From Lachnospiraceae bacterium (lineage in GTDB: Bacteria > Bacillota > Clostridia > Lachnospirales > Lachnospiraceae), in the NCBI GenBank assembly GCA_004557975.1, contig SFEV01000013.1, positions 1 through 62,627 of the forward strand: a DNA stretch of 62,627 nucleotides, given 5' to 3'. Shown here piece after piece: positions 42,557 through 51,346 of the stretch; within the stretch, counting starts at the first letter, position 1; every line of letters begins with the position of its first letter. The translations under genes were made by a program, and so were the position numbers. Under the pieces are notes generated by a model that ran no database searches, had not been told where the DNA came from, and saw nothing but the letters and a program-made list of their open reading frames with translations.

Positions 42557-45250
42557 GTGGAAAATCGTGAGGAAAATCGAGAAGAAATCATTACAATGGA
42601 GCCACAGGGCAAGGATTTGTGGAGGAGTATCAAGTCTGTCAGCCAGAAGTTTAAAAAGACGGCGGTGGTACCGGAGGAGTTCCGTCTTCCGGACAATATC
42701 ATTCCGCTGAAGCGCGATACACCGGATCTGGAAAGAGGTCTGACTCAGGAGCAGGTTGACGACAGAATATCGCACGGTGCCGTGAATCATGCGGTCGCAT
42801 CACCGTCAAAATCGGGCAAAGAAATTGTCTGCAGCAATATTTTTACGTATTTCAACCTTATTTTCTTTATCATAGCGATACTACTGATCGCAGTCGGTTC
42901 GTTCAGGGATCTTACTTTCCTGCCTGTTATTGTTTCCAATACGCTGATAGGTATTGTGCAGGAGCTCCGCTCCAAAAAGGTCCTTGATAATCTCAGCATT
43001 CTTAATGCACCGAAAAATACGGTGCTTCGTGACGGCAGGACCGCAACAGTCGCTTCCGAGGAGCTGGTGCTGGATGATATTGTAATCTTTACTGCAGGTA
43101 ATCAGATTCCGGCGGACGCTGTTGTGGAAGAGGGAGAGATTCTCGTAAACGAGTCTCTGATTACAGGAGAGGCAGATCAGATTGCGAAGAAACCGGGGGA
43201 TACGCTGCTTTCAGGAAGCTTTGTTGTTTCCGGTCAGTGCAAGGGAAGACTGGAGAAGGTTGGAGAAGAGTCTTATATTTCCAGACTGACCCTTGAGGCA
43301 AAGGCCATGAACGATGAAGAGACATCGGAGATGATCCGCTCTCTTGACAGACTCGTCAAGATTGTGGGTGTTATCATTATCCCCATTGCGATTATACTGT
43401 TCAGCCAGCAGCACTTTATCAATGGATCCTCTGTGAAAGACAGTGTGACGGCAACTGTTGCGGCTATTATCGGTATGATTCCGGAGGGTCTTTACCTTCT
43501 TGCAAGTGTTGCGCTGGCAGTCAGTGTTATGCGCCTTGCATCTCAGAAGGTTCTTGTGCATAACATGAAATGTATAGAGACACTGGCGCGGGTTGATGTG
43601 CTGTGTGTTGACAAGACAGGTACGATCACCGATAATACCATGACAGTGAAAAAAATGCTTCCGCTGCGCCGCCGGGAGACGAAAGCTTCCAAAACGGCAG
43701 ATGACAGGGACGGGAATGATCCGGATGGATCATCTCAGCAGAATACAGAAATATCCATGAGTGTATCAGCTGCGGATGAGATGCAGGATTCTGTTGCCGG
43801 GACCACAGCTGCACAGGACAGCATATGGGAGGAGCCTGCTGCATTTACTGCCGGGGAGGCTGCCGAGATGGAGCTTGCGGTCGGCGATTTTGCTGCTGCG
43901 ATGGCAGTGGACAATATTACAATGAAAGCCATCAAGGACTTTTTCCGCAAGAGAAGCGGAAAGCGTCCTGAGAAGGTGTATCCTTTCTCCTCGGCCACCA
44001 AGTACAGCGGCGCTGTTTTTGAAGACAACAGCTACGTAATGGGTGCACCGGAATTTATTCTGAGAGATGAGTATGAGGTGTACGCGGATCAGATTGAGCA
44101 CTGGAGCCGCCAGGGCTTCCGTGTCCTCGTATTTGCAAAGTACCTCGGTACACTGGATGGAGAGAAACTTACAGCCCCTGCAGATCCCATGGGAATGATT
44201 CTTCTCGCCAATCCGGTCCGCGCAAATGCAAGAGAGACATTTGCATATTTTGCGGACCAGGGAGTGGAGATCAAGGTGATTTCCGGTGACAATCCTGTGA
44301 CAGTATCAGAGGTTGCGAAAGAGGCAGGAATTGATGGAGCGGAGAAGTTCGTGGATGCGTCCTCTCTCGAAGATGATGAAGTGCTGCGTGCCGCTGCCAG
44401 AAAATACACGGTATTCGGTCGTGTGACGCCGGATCAGAAGAGAAAGCTGGTCAGCGCTCTGAAGAGTTTCGGCCACACTGTAGCCATGACGGGAGACGGT
44501 GTCAATGATGTGCTTGCGCTGAAGGATGCCGACTGCAGCATTGCGATGGCATCAGGCAGCGACGCTGCGGCGCAGGTTTCCCAGCTGGTGCTGCTGGAAT
44601 CTGATTTCTCCAGAATGCCGTCGGTTGTGGCGGAGGGAAGGCGTGTCGTCAATAACATTGAGCGGACGGCCAGCCTGTTCCTGGTTAAGAATATTTTCTC
44701 CCTGTTCCTGTCGATCCTGTCGATTGTGCTGATGGTGAATTATCCGCTGGAACCGTCCCAGATTTCGCTGATCAGTATGTTTACGATTGGAATTCCGGCC
44801 TTTGTCATGTCGCTGGAGCAGAATACGGATCGCATTAAGGGACATTTCATGAGTAATGTGCTGTTCAAGGCACTGCCTGGCGGTCTGACGGATTTTATCG
44901 TTGTCAGTGCACTGTATCTGTTCTGCATGGAGTTTAATGTGAACGCTGACGATGTTTCCACATCCTCCACGATCGTGCTTGCGATTGTGGGACTGATGAT
45001 TCTGTACCAGATTGCGTCTCCGATGACGAGGTGGCATTGGATTCTGTGGTTTGGCATGGCAGCGGGACTCATCTACTGTATGATTTTTGTCAGCGGCATT
45101 TTTGCAATCACCGGCATTTCCAAGAAGAGTATGATGCTGCTTGTGATTTTTGCAATTATTACAGAACCGACATTCCGTTATCTCAGTATTTTAATAAAAA
45201 AATTGTCTAAGATTTATATGGAACGCAGGAAAAAACAGAAAATTGCGTAA
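42557..45250 (+). CDS. P-type cation-transporting ATPase, ion unknown
   Basis: About 897 residues from GTG at 42557. All P-type elements are present: actuator ITGEAD (usual TGES), phosphorylation site DKTGTIT (Asp352), hinge TGDGVNDVLALKDAD, and ten or so membrane helices. The M4 motif is IPEGLYLL, close to the Ca2+-type PEGLP but not identical; it recalls a streptococcal/lactobacillar E1-E2 family of unsettled ion. Between the phosphorylation and nucleotide domains sits an acidic Ser/Ala-rich insert of about 65 residues (380-445). The start is uncertain: an ATG at 42500 overlaps a likely -10 box (TATACT, 42504-42509), while the GTG follows AGAGGA. Confidence 0.88.
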   Translation: MENREENREEIITMEPQGKDLWRSIKSVSQKFKKTAVVPEEFRLPDNIIPLKRDTPDLERGLTQEQVDDRISHGAVNHAVASPSKSGKEIVCSNIFTYFNLIFFIIAILLIAVGSFRDLTFLPVIVSNTLIGIVQELRSKKVLDNLSILNAPKNTVLRDGRTATVASEELVLDDIVIFTAGNQIPADAVVEEGEILVNESLITGEADQIAKKPGDTLLSGSFVVSGQCKGRLEKVGEESYISRLTLEAKAMNDEETSEMIRSLDRLVKIVGVIIIPIAIILFSQQHFINGSSVKDSVTATVAAIIGMIPEGLYLLASVALAVSVMRLASQKVLVHNMKCIETLARVDVLCVDKTGTITDNTMTVKKMLPLRRRETKASKTADDRDGNDPDGSSQQNTEISMSVSAADEMQDSVAGTTAAQDSIWEEPAAFTAGEAAEMELAVGDFAAAMAVDNITMKAIKDFFRKRSGKRPEKVYPFSSATKYSGAVFEDNSYVMGAPEFILRDEYEVYADQIEHWSRQGFRVLVFAKYLGTLDGEKLTAPADPMGMILLANPVRANARETFAYFADQGVEIKVISGDNPVTVSEVAKEAGIDGAEKFVDASSLEDDEVLRAAARKYTVFGRVTPDQKRKLVSALKSFGHTVAMTGDGVNDVLALKDADCSIAMASGSDAAAQVSQLVLLESDFSRMPSVVAEGRRVVNNIERTASLFLVKNIFSLFLSILSIVLMVNYPLEPSQISLISMFTIGIPAFVMSLEQNTDRIKGHFMSNVLFKALPGGLTDFIVVSALYLFCMEFNVNADDVSTSSTIVLAIVGLMILYQIASPMTRWHWILWFGMAAGLIYCMIFVSGIFAITGISKKSMMLLVIFAIITEPTFRYLSILIKKLSKIYMERRKKQKIA

Positions 45251-45276
45251 TTATTGTAGATTTTGTTTGCATTTAT

Positions 45277-45285
45277 TGATATAAT
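45277..45285 (+). promoter_or_regulatory. Extended -10 promoter of pyrH
   Basis: TGATATAAT (45277-45285) is an extended -10 box, 33 bases before the pyrH start. A -35 box is poor. Confidence 0.5.
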
Positions 45286-45317
45286 GAGGATAACTTTATT
45301 AAATAAGGAGAAAGACA

Positions 45318-46013
45318 ATGAAGAGAGTTCTTTTGAAGCTAAGCGGTGAGGCACTTGCCGGCGAGAAGAAAACAGGGTTTGATGAGCCCACCGTCACCGG
45401 AGTTGCACTCCAGGTAAAGACACTGGTAGAGCAGGGAATGGAGATCGGTATTGTGATCGGCGGCGGCAATTTCTGGCGTGGGCGTTCCAGTGAAAAAATT
45501 GACCGGACGAAGGCAGATCAGATCGGTATGCTTGCTACGGTGATGAACTGCATTTACGTATCGGAGATATTCCGCTCTGTGGGACTGAAGACTGCTGTCA
45601 TGACTCCCTTTGCATGTGGTGCGTTTACGGAACTGTTTTCCAAGGACAAGGTAAACGAATATTTTGCACAGGGCACGGTGACATTTTTTGCAGGCGGTAC
45701 GGGGCATCCGTATTTCTCCACCGATACGGCGACAGTCCTTCGCGCCATTGAGATTGAGGCAGAGATTATTCTGCTGGCCAAGTCTGTTGACGGTGTCTAC
45801 GACAGCGACCCGAAGAGCAATCCCGATGCAAAGAAGTACAAAGAAATTTCCATCCAGGAAGTTATTGACAGAAAGCTGGGTGTCGTGGATATGGCAGCTT
45901 CGATTCTCTGTATGGAGAATAAAATGCCGATGCTTGTGTTTGGTCTGAATCAGGAGAACAGCATTGTGAATACGGTGAACGGTTCCCTGGACGGAACGAC
46001 AGTGACAGTATAA
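45318..46013 (+). CDS. pyrH: UMP kinase
   Basis: 231 residues. Bacterial UMP kinase of the amino-acid-kinase fold, phosphorylating UMP to UDP with ATP. KLSGEALAGEKKTG, GIVIGGGNFWRG, TADQIGMLATVMN-like region and FFAGGTGHPYFSTDTA are all typical. AAGGAG precedes the ATG. It begins the conserved pyrH-frr-uppS-cdsA-dxr-rseP order of Firmicutes, here without tsf or rpsB directly upstream. Confidence 0.97.
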   Translation: MKRVLLKLSGEALAGEKKTGFDEPTVTGVALQVKTLVEQGMEIGIVIGGGNFWRGRSSEKIDRTKADQIGMLATVMNCIYVSEIFRSVGLKTAVMTPFACGAFTELFSKDKVNEYFAQGTVTFFAGGTGHPYFSTDTATVLRAIEIEAEIILLAKSVDGVYDSDPKSNPDAKKYKEISIQEVIDRKLGVVDMAASILCMENKMPMLVFGLNQENSIVNTVNGSLDGTTVTV

Positions 46014-46044
46014 GAGGACACATTAATTTAGGAGGAAAATGAGA

Positions 46045-46596
46045 ATGGATGAGAGAATTAAAGTTTATGATGAAAAGATGACAAAATCCTACAACAATCT
46101 TCTGAATGAGTTTGCGACGATCCGTGCAGGACGTGCAAACCCGAACGTGCTGAACAAGATTCGTGTGGATTATTACGGTACACCGACACCTCTTCAGCAG
46201 GTCGGCAATATCACTGTTCCGGAGCCGAGAATTCTTCAGATTCAGCCGTGGGAAGCTTCCATGGTCAAGAAAATAGAAAAAGCAATTCTCACATCTGATA
46301 TCGGAATTAATCCGTCCAATGACGGAAGAATTATCCGCCTTGTATTTCCGGAGCTTACAGAGGAGCGCAGAAAGGATCTCGTCAAGGACATCAGGAAAAA
46401 GGGCGAGGCAGGCAAGGTGGCAATCCGCAATATCAGAAGGGACGCCAATGATTATCTGAAGAAACTGGGTAAGACAGATGTTTCTGAGGATGATATCAAG
46501 GATCTGGAAGAGAAGATTCAGAAGCTGACAGATAAATATATCAAGGATATTGACAAAGCTGTGGAAGAAAAATCAAAGGAGATTCTTACAGTATAG
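46045..46596 (+). CDS. frr: Ribosome recycling factor
   Basis: 183 residues. RRF, with EF-G, splits post-termination ribosomes. RAGRANPNVLNKIRVDYYGT, PSNDGRIIRLVFPELTEERR and the long C-terminal helix DLEEKIQKLTDKYIKDIDK are diagnostic. The ATG at 46045 is nine bases after GGAGG; the ATG at 46039 is only three bases from it. Confidence 0.97.
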   Translation: MDERIKVYDEKMTKSYNNLLNEFATIRAGRANPNVLNKIRVDYYGTPTPLQQVGNITVPEPRILQIQPWEASMVKKIEKAILTSDIGINPSNDGRIIRLVFPELTEERRKDLVKDIRKKGEAGKVAIRNIRRDANDYLKKLGKTDVSEDDIKDLEEKIQKLTDKYIKDIDKAVEEKSKEILTV

Positions 46597-46797
46597 TGTC
46601 AGATGTTACTGTTCACGTGCCACGCCATACAGGCCACAGACCGCCTGCTTGCACAGGCTATGCGCTGCTATGCAGCTCCTGTCTGTGGCTGATGTGCGTT
46701 CCGCACATCACAGAAAATGAAAATCCAGCCCTTTGCAGATGAATCTGCACGGTCTGGTTTTTCATTTTACTGCATGGCTGAACTGTAACTGTCAGAT
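46597..46797. mobile_element. Candidate MITE-like palindromic element between frr and uppS
   Basis: Two copies of TGTCAGAT (46597-46604 and 46790-46797) flank a 185-bp segment whose ends are inverted: GTTACTGTTCA (46605-46615) against TGAACTGTAAC (46779-46789), one mismatch. Inside are GCCACAGAC/GTCTGTGGC (46633-46641, 46681-46689) enclosing two small stems, GATGTGCG/CGCACATC (46691-46709), and a terminator. There is no coding frame. End motifs recur near 1906, 2086, 6516 and 7269. The size, inverted ends and flanking repeat fit a non-autonomous element; chance repeats or a structured RNA remain possible. Confidence 0.5.
46714..46768. terminator. Bidirectional terminator-like inverted repeat after frr
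   Basis: AAAATGAAAATCCAG (46714-46728) against CTGGTTTTTCATTTT (46754-46768), with TTTTT within the arm; inner TGCAGAT/ATCTGCA pairs as well. Confidence 0.75.
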
Positions 46798-46923
46798 AGA
46801 GGGGCTGCCGCACAACCGATGTAAGAAGGCTTAATGCTTGGGCATGAATGTGTGACAGCCCTCTTACTGCGTTTGGGTGCCGGTACTTCCGGCATTTTCG
46901 TATTCACACAGGGAGGAAAGAGT

Positions 46924-47634
46924 ATGGTAATTCCACAGCACGTTGCAATTATTCTGGACGGAAACGGACGGTGGGCGAAAAGCAAGGGTATGCCGCGCAA
47001 TTACGGTCATGTGCGCGGCGCAAAGAACCTGGAGGTGATCTGCGAGGATGCCTACAACATGGGAATCAGGTATCTGACCGTGTACCTGTTCTCCACAGAG
47101 AACTGGAAGCGCTCGAAAGATGAGGTGGATGCGCTCATGAAGCTGTTCCGCCAGTACACAAAGACGTGTATCAGGACAGCGCGGGACAATAACATGAAGG
47201 TCAGGGTACTGGGTGATCCGACTGCTCTTGATGAGGATCTTCAGGAAAGTCTCAGAAATCTGGTTGCATCCTCAAAGGACAATACGGGGCTGAATTTTCA
47301 GATTGCGATTAATTACGGCAGCCGCGATGAGATTGTGCGTGCAGTCCGTCATCTGGCTGCGGACTGCTGTGAGGGAAAGCTGTCCTGTGAGGATATAACA
47401 GAGGACTGTTTTGCCGGTTACCTGGATACGGCGGGGATTCCGGATCCGGATCTTCTGATCCGCACCAGCGGTGAGCTTCGCCTGTCCAATTATCTGATGT
47501 GGCAGCTTGCCTATACAGAATTTTACTTCACAGATGTGCCGTGGCCGGCATTTACAAAGGATGATCTGTGGAAAGCAATCGAGAAATATAACGGTCGTGA
47601 GCGCCGTTACGGAGGTATCAGGGAGGAATCATAG
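46924..47634 (+). CDS. uppS: Undecaprenyl diphosphate synthase
   Basis: 236 residues. cis-Prenyltransferase that adds isopentenyl units to farnesyl diphosphate to make the C55 carrier for wall polymers. HVAIILDGNGRWAK with the catalytic Asp, YLFSTENWKRS, and RTSGELRLSNYLMWQLAYTE are diagnostic. The ATG at 46924 follows GGGAGG; a longer frame from 46834 has no family similarity. cdsA begins two bases after the stop. Confidence 0.97.
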   Translation: MVIPQHVAIILDGNGRWAKSKGMPRNYGHVRGAKNLEVICEDAYNMGIRYLTVYLFSTENWKRSKDEVDALMKLFRQYTKTCIRTARDNNMKVRVLGDPTALDEDLQESLRNLVASSKDNTGLNFQIAINYGSRDEIVRAVRHLAADCCEGKLSCEDITEDCFAGYLDTAGIPDPDLLIRTSGELRLSNYLMWQLAYTEFYFTDVPWPAFTKDDLWKAIEKYNGRERRYGGIREES

Positions 47635-47635
47635 T

Positions 47636-48454
47636 ATGTTTCGGACGAGATTAATCAGCGGAATTGTACTTGTTATCATTGCACTTGCAGTGATTATCAC
47701 CGGCGGACCGGTGCTGGCAGCGGTGCTGGCAGGAATATCGGTTATTGGTCTGAATGAACTGTATCGGGCAGTCGGTGTGGAGGATAAAGGATTGTCTCCG
47801 CTGGCTGTGGTCGGGTATCTGGGATGTATCGTCTATTATATGATAGTATTTTTCGGGCAGTCGGCATATACTATGACAGTATTGACTGCACTTTTGATTA
47901 TGATGATGGCAGTGTACGTTTTTACGTACCCGCGCTACAGAACAGATCAGGTGACGGGGGCATTTTTCGGCATCGTTTACGTGGCTGTCATGCTGTCATG
48001 CATTTATGAGCTGCGCAGCATGCCGGATGGACAGTATCTTGTATGGCTTATTTTCTTTGCATCATGGGGCTGCGATACGTGTGCGTACTGTGTCGGTATG
48101 CTGATTGGGAAGCATAAAATGTCTCCGAAGCTCAGCCCCAAAAAGTCAGTGGAGGGTGCCGTCGGAGGTGTCGTCGGAGCCGCACTGCTCGGTGTCATTT
48201 ATGCATTTGCAGTCGGAAACAGAATGGGAAGCCAGGCAAATTATGTCCTGACTTTTGCCGTTATCTGTGCAGTGGGTGCTTTGATTTCCATGGTGGGAGA
48301 TCTGGCAGCCTCAGCCATCAAGAGAAACCATGGCATTAAGGATTATGGAAAGCTGATCCCGGGACACGGAGGGATCCTTGACCGCTTTGACAGTGTGATT
48401 TTCATAGCACCGGTTATCTATTATCTGGCAGAGGCGCTGGTGGGACGATTCTGA
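47636..48454 (+). CDS. cdsA: Phosphatidate cytidylyltransferase
   Basis: 272 residues, about eight membrane helices. Makes CDP-diacylglycerol from phosphatidate and CTP, the precursor for the PssA enzyme encoded near 56.9 kb. The signature near the C-terminus, SMVGDLAASAIKRNHGIKDY followed by GKLIPGHGGILDRFDS, is complete. GGAGG lies nine bases before the ATG, inside the end of uppS. Confidence 0.96.
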   Translation: MFRTRLISGIVLVIIALAVIITGGPVLAAVLAGISVIGLNELYRAVGVEDKGLSPLAVVGYLGCIVYYMIVFFGQSAYTMTVLTALLIMMMAVYVFTYPRYRTDQVTGAFFGIVYVAVMLSCIYELRSMPDGQYLVWLIFFASWGCDTCAYCVGMLIGKHKMSPKLSPKKSVEGAVGGVVGAALLGVIYAFAVGNRMGSQANYVLTFAVICAVGALISMVGDLAASAIKRNHGIKDYGKLIPGHGGILDRFDSVIFIAPVIYYLAEALVGRF

Positions 48455-48582
48455 GAAGAGTTGTTCGGCTTTCATGAAAGAGGCTGAGCGCTCCCGGCAG
48501 ATATGCAGATCAGATACAGGCAGGGACCTGTATTTATAAAAGGAAGAGCGGATTTGACCGCTTTTGGGAAAGGAAGATACAG

Positions 48583-49725
48583 ATGAGAACGATTGCGATT
48601 CTTGGATCGACAGGTTCGATCGGAACGCAGACACTGGATGTTGTTCGTGCGAACGGTGACCTGAAGGTGGCTGCCATAAGTGCCGGAAAAAATATTAAGC
48701 TGCTGGAGGCCCAGATTCGGGAATTTCGTCCGCGTCTGGCATCCGTCTGGGAGGAAGAAGATGCAAAAAAGCTTCGGGTTGCAGTAGCAGATCTCGATGT
48801 AAAAGTGGTATCCGGAATGGGGGGACTGATTGAAGTTGCCGTCTGTGAGGAGGCAGAAGTGCTTGTCACTGCAATCGTTGGAATGATCGGGATTGTTCCG
48901 ACCATGGAAGCGATCAGAGCAGGGAAACACATTGCGCTTGCCAATAAGGAAACACTTGTGACGGCAGGACATCTGATTATGCCTCTTGCCAGAAAACATG
49001 ATGTAAAGATTCTGCCTGTGGACAGTGAGCACAGTGCAATCTTCCAGTCGCTGAACGGTGAAGACGGAAGACAGATTGAAAAAATTCTGCTGACGGCATC
49101 CGGCGGACCGTTTCGTGGAAAAGACAGGGAATTTCTGAAAGGAGTCCAGCCGGAGCATGCACTGAAACATCCGAACTGGGCAATGGGACAGAAGATTACG
49201 ATTGATTCCGCTACACTGGTCAATAAGGGGCTTGAGGTGATGGAGGCAAGGTGGCTGTTCGGCACATCGCTGGATCAGATTCAGGTGGTGGTGCAGCCTC
49301 AGAGTATTATTCATTCCATGGTTCAGTTTACGGACGGTGCGGTCATCGCGCAGCTGGGCACACCTGATATGAAGCTGCCGATCCAGTACGCACTGTATTA
49401 TCCCAGGCGTCGTTATCTGGCAGGAGAGCGGCTGGATTTTGCCGCAATCGGAAGCATTACATTTGAAAATCCGGATATAGAAACATTTCTTGGACTGAAG
49501 TATGCGTTTGAGGCGGCGCGCACAGGAGGATCAATGCCGACCGTATTCAATGCGGCGAACGAGCGTGCAGTCAGCAAGTTTCTCCACAGAAAAATTGCAT
49601 TCCTGGATATTTATGAGATTATACGGTATTGCATGGATCACCATAAAACTGTGGAAAATCCTGATGTCATACAGATTCTGGATACAGAAAAGAGTGTATA
49701 TGAAATGATAGAGAGCAGGTGGTAA
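48583..49725 (+). CDS. dxr: 1-deoxy-D-xylulose 5-phosphate reductoisomerase
   Basis: 380 residues. Second enzyme of the MEP isoprenoid route, making MEP with NADPH. ILGSTGSIGTQTLDVVRAN is the NADPH site; ALANKETLVTAG and PVDSEHSAIFQSL hold substrate and metal ligands (Asp, Glu); ASGGPFRG and HPNWAMGQKITIDSATLVNK complete the active site. AAAGGA precedes the ATG. Its stop is one base from the rseP start. Confidence 0.97.
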   Translation: MRTIAILGSTGSIGTQTLDVVRANGDLKVAAISAGKNIKLLEAQIREFRPRLASVWEEEDAKKLRVAVADLDVKVVSGMGGLIEVAVCEEAEVLVTAIVGMIGIVPTMEAIRAGKHIALANKETLVTAGHLIMPLARKHDVKILPVDSEHSAIFQSLNGEDGRQIEKILLTASGGPFRGKDREFLKGVQPEHALKHPNWAMGQKITIDSATLVNKGLEVMEARWLFGTSLDQIQVVVQPQSIIHSMVQFTDGAVIAQLGTPDMKLPIQYALYYPRRRYLAGERLDFAAIGSITFENPDIETFLGLKYAFEAARTGGSMPTVFNAANERAVSKFLHRKIAFLDIYEIIRYCMDHHKTVENPDVIQILDTEKSVYEMIESRW

Positions 49726-49726
49726 A

Positions 49727-50758
49727 TTGAAAATTTTAATTGCACTGCTGGTTTTCAGTGTAATCATTATCATACATGAGCTGGGACATTTCCTTCTGGC
49801 AAAGATGAACGGCATTACGGTTCTGGAGTTCTCCCTTGGCATGGGACCGCGTCTGATCGGATTTGAGAAGGGAGGCACACAATATTCGCTGAAGCTGCTT
49901 CCTTTCGGAGGTTCCTGTATGATGCTCGGTGAGGATGGAGATGAGCAGGAAGAGGGGGCATTCGGTACAAAATCTGTCTGGGCGAGAATGTCGGTAATTG
50001 CCGCAGGACCGTTATTCAATTTTCTTCTGGCATTTGTGCTTTCTGTTTTTATCATTGGAAATATCGGGTATGACCCGGCTGTCATTCTCGGGGTTTCTGA
50101 GGGAATGCCTGCACAGGAAGCAGGACTACGGGAAGGTGATCTGATCACCAGGATGAATGGTAAAAAGATCAGGCTTTACCGGGAATTTTCAAATTACGCA
50201 TTGTTTCATCCGGGAGAACCTGTCGTATTTGAATATGTGCATGACGGTAAAACGTATGAGACGAAAGTTACACCGGTTCTGACAGAGAACGGTTATAAAT
50301 ACGGAATCTCAGGAAGTGTTAATTACCGCCAGAGAACGAACGTGATTGAGACACTGAAGTACAGTGCATATGAGGTCAGGTACTGGATTGATACGACGCT
50401 GCAGAGTCTGAAGCTGCTGTTGAAAGGCGGAGTGGAGCTGGATGATATGTCCGGGCCTGTTGGGGTTGTGGATGCCATCGGAGATACGTACGAGGAGAGC
50501 AAATCAGAGGGAACACTGTACATCTGGCTGAATCTCATGAACATTGCAATTCTTCTTACCGCGAATCTCGGTGTGATGAATCTGCTTCCGATACCGGCGC
50601 TGGACGGTGGAAGACTGCTGTTTCTGATCATAGAAGCAATTCGCAGAAAACGTATGGAACCGGAGCTGGAAGCAAAGATTCATTTTACCGGACTGATGCT
50701 TCTGATGGCGCTGATGGTTGTCGTTATGTTTAACGATGTGAAGAAAATCTTTTTCTGA
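49727..50758 (+). CDS. rseP: Site-2 protease RseP
   Basis: 343 residues. Intramembrane zinc metalloprotease: HELGHFLLAKMNGI carries the HExxH site in the first helix, a PDZ domain spans about 110-190, and NLLPIPALDGGRLLF holds the third zinc ligand. In Firmicutes it cleaves anti-sigma factors and leftover signal peptides. The start is TTG at 49727, with AGGTGG close upstream, coupled to dxr. The PDZ domain is single, as in Bacillus RasP. Confidence 0.95.
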   Translation: MKILIALLVFSVIIIIHELGHFLLAKMNGITVLEFSLGMGPRLIGFEKGGTQYSLKLLPFGGSCMMLGEDGDEQEEGAFGTKSVWARMSVIAAGPLFNFLLAFVLSVFIIGNIGYDPAVILGVSEGMPAQEAGLREGDLITRMNGKKIRLYREFSNYALFHPGEPVVFEYVHDGKTYETKVTPVLTENGYKYGISGSVNYRQRTNVIETLKYSAYEVRYWIDTTLQSLKLLLKGGVELDDMSGPVGVVDAIGDTYEESKSEGTLYIWLNLMNIAILLTANLGVMNLLPIPALDGGRLLFLIIEAIRRKRMEPELEAKIHFTGLMLLMALMVVVMFNDVKKIFF

Positions 50759-50766
50759 CAGAAAAA

Positions 50767-50841
50767 GCAGATGTGTTGTGTCATGCAAAGCATGACGCGC
50801 ACCTCGCAGCAAGAATGCCGGTGGCATTTTTGAATATCTGC
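50767..50841 (+). terminator. Multi-stem structure with terminator after rseP
   Basis: GCAGAT (50767-50772) pairs with ATCTGC (50836-50841) around two stems: GTCATGC/GCATGAC (50780-50796) and AATGCC/GGCATT (50814-50828), the latter followed by TTTT. The last stem can act as a terminator; together they resemble a three-way junction. Confidence 0.6.
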
Positions 50842-51273
50842 AGACAACAATGGAAGGACTGTTCGTATCAGGAGATACAGCTTAAAAAGCGTATGATCCT
50901 GCGGCGGTCCTTTTGCTGTGTCAGGAAAAGTTTTCAGATCTGACGGGACAGGGATTGACAATGCTGCAGAACAGTTATATAATTGATACAACATAATATA
51001 TATAGAAAAATTATTTTGTATGAATTGATTTCGGCAGGGGTACAATTTATTTTGCTTTGGATAAAGGTATACGGGAATGTTATTGTTTTATACAAAGTAT
51101 ATATGGGATTGCTTTTCTTTGCTTTACAGAAAGTGTATACGGGAATTCTGCTGATTACATGAACGGGTAAACGATACGGAATACTTTCATACAGTGCAGA
51201 AAACAGAAAGAAAACCAGAATGAAAAGCAGAAAGAAAACCTGAATGAAAAGATTTCACTCAGGAAAGATTTTC
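50842..51273. other. AT-rich intergenic region before recA
   Basis: No credible gene. It holds three loosely similar copies of a segment with TATACGGGAAT (near 51067, 51103 in altered form, and 51136), and the 24-bp tandem repeat just before the recA promoter. Confidence 0.5.
51204..51251. repeat. 24-bp tandem repeat before recA
   Basis: CAGAAAGAAAACCAGAATGA... at 51204-51227 is repeated at 51228-51251 with one change (A to T). Purine-rich on the plus strand. Confidence 0.8.
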
Positions 51274-51302
51274 TTGACATCCTGGGAAAAATGTAATAGG
51301 AT
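51274..51302 (+). promoter_or_regulatory. Sigma-A promoter of recA
   Basis: TTGACA (51274-51279), 17-base spacer, TAGGAT (51297-51302). Confidence 0.75.
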
Positions 51303-51315
51303 AAACACAGATAAG

Positions 51316-51329
51316 CGAACATTAGTTCG
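51316..51329 (+). promoter_or_regulatory. LexA (SOS) box of recA
   Basis: CGAACATTAGTTCG fits the Firmicute LexA/DinR consensus CGAAC-N4-GTTCG exactly. It lies just past the expected transcription start, 18 bases before the ATG, so LexA would repress recA, which supports this being the native recA locus. Confidence 0.9.
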
Positions 51330-51346
51330 GGAAAGGGAGAAATGAT

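Noticed and set aside
46834..46923. Longer N-terminus for UppS
   Set aside because: The extra residues are not family-like and the ATG at 46924 has a strong ribosome site.
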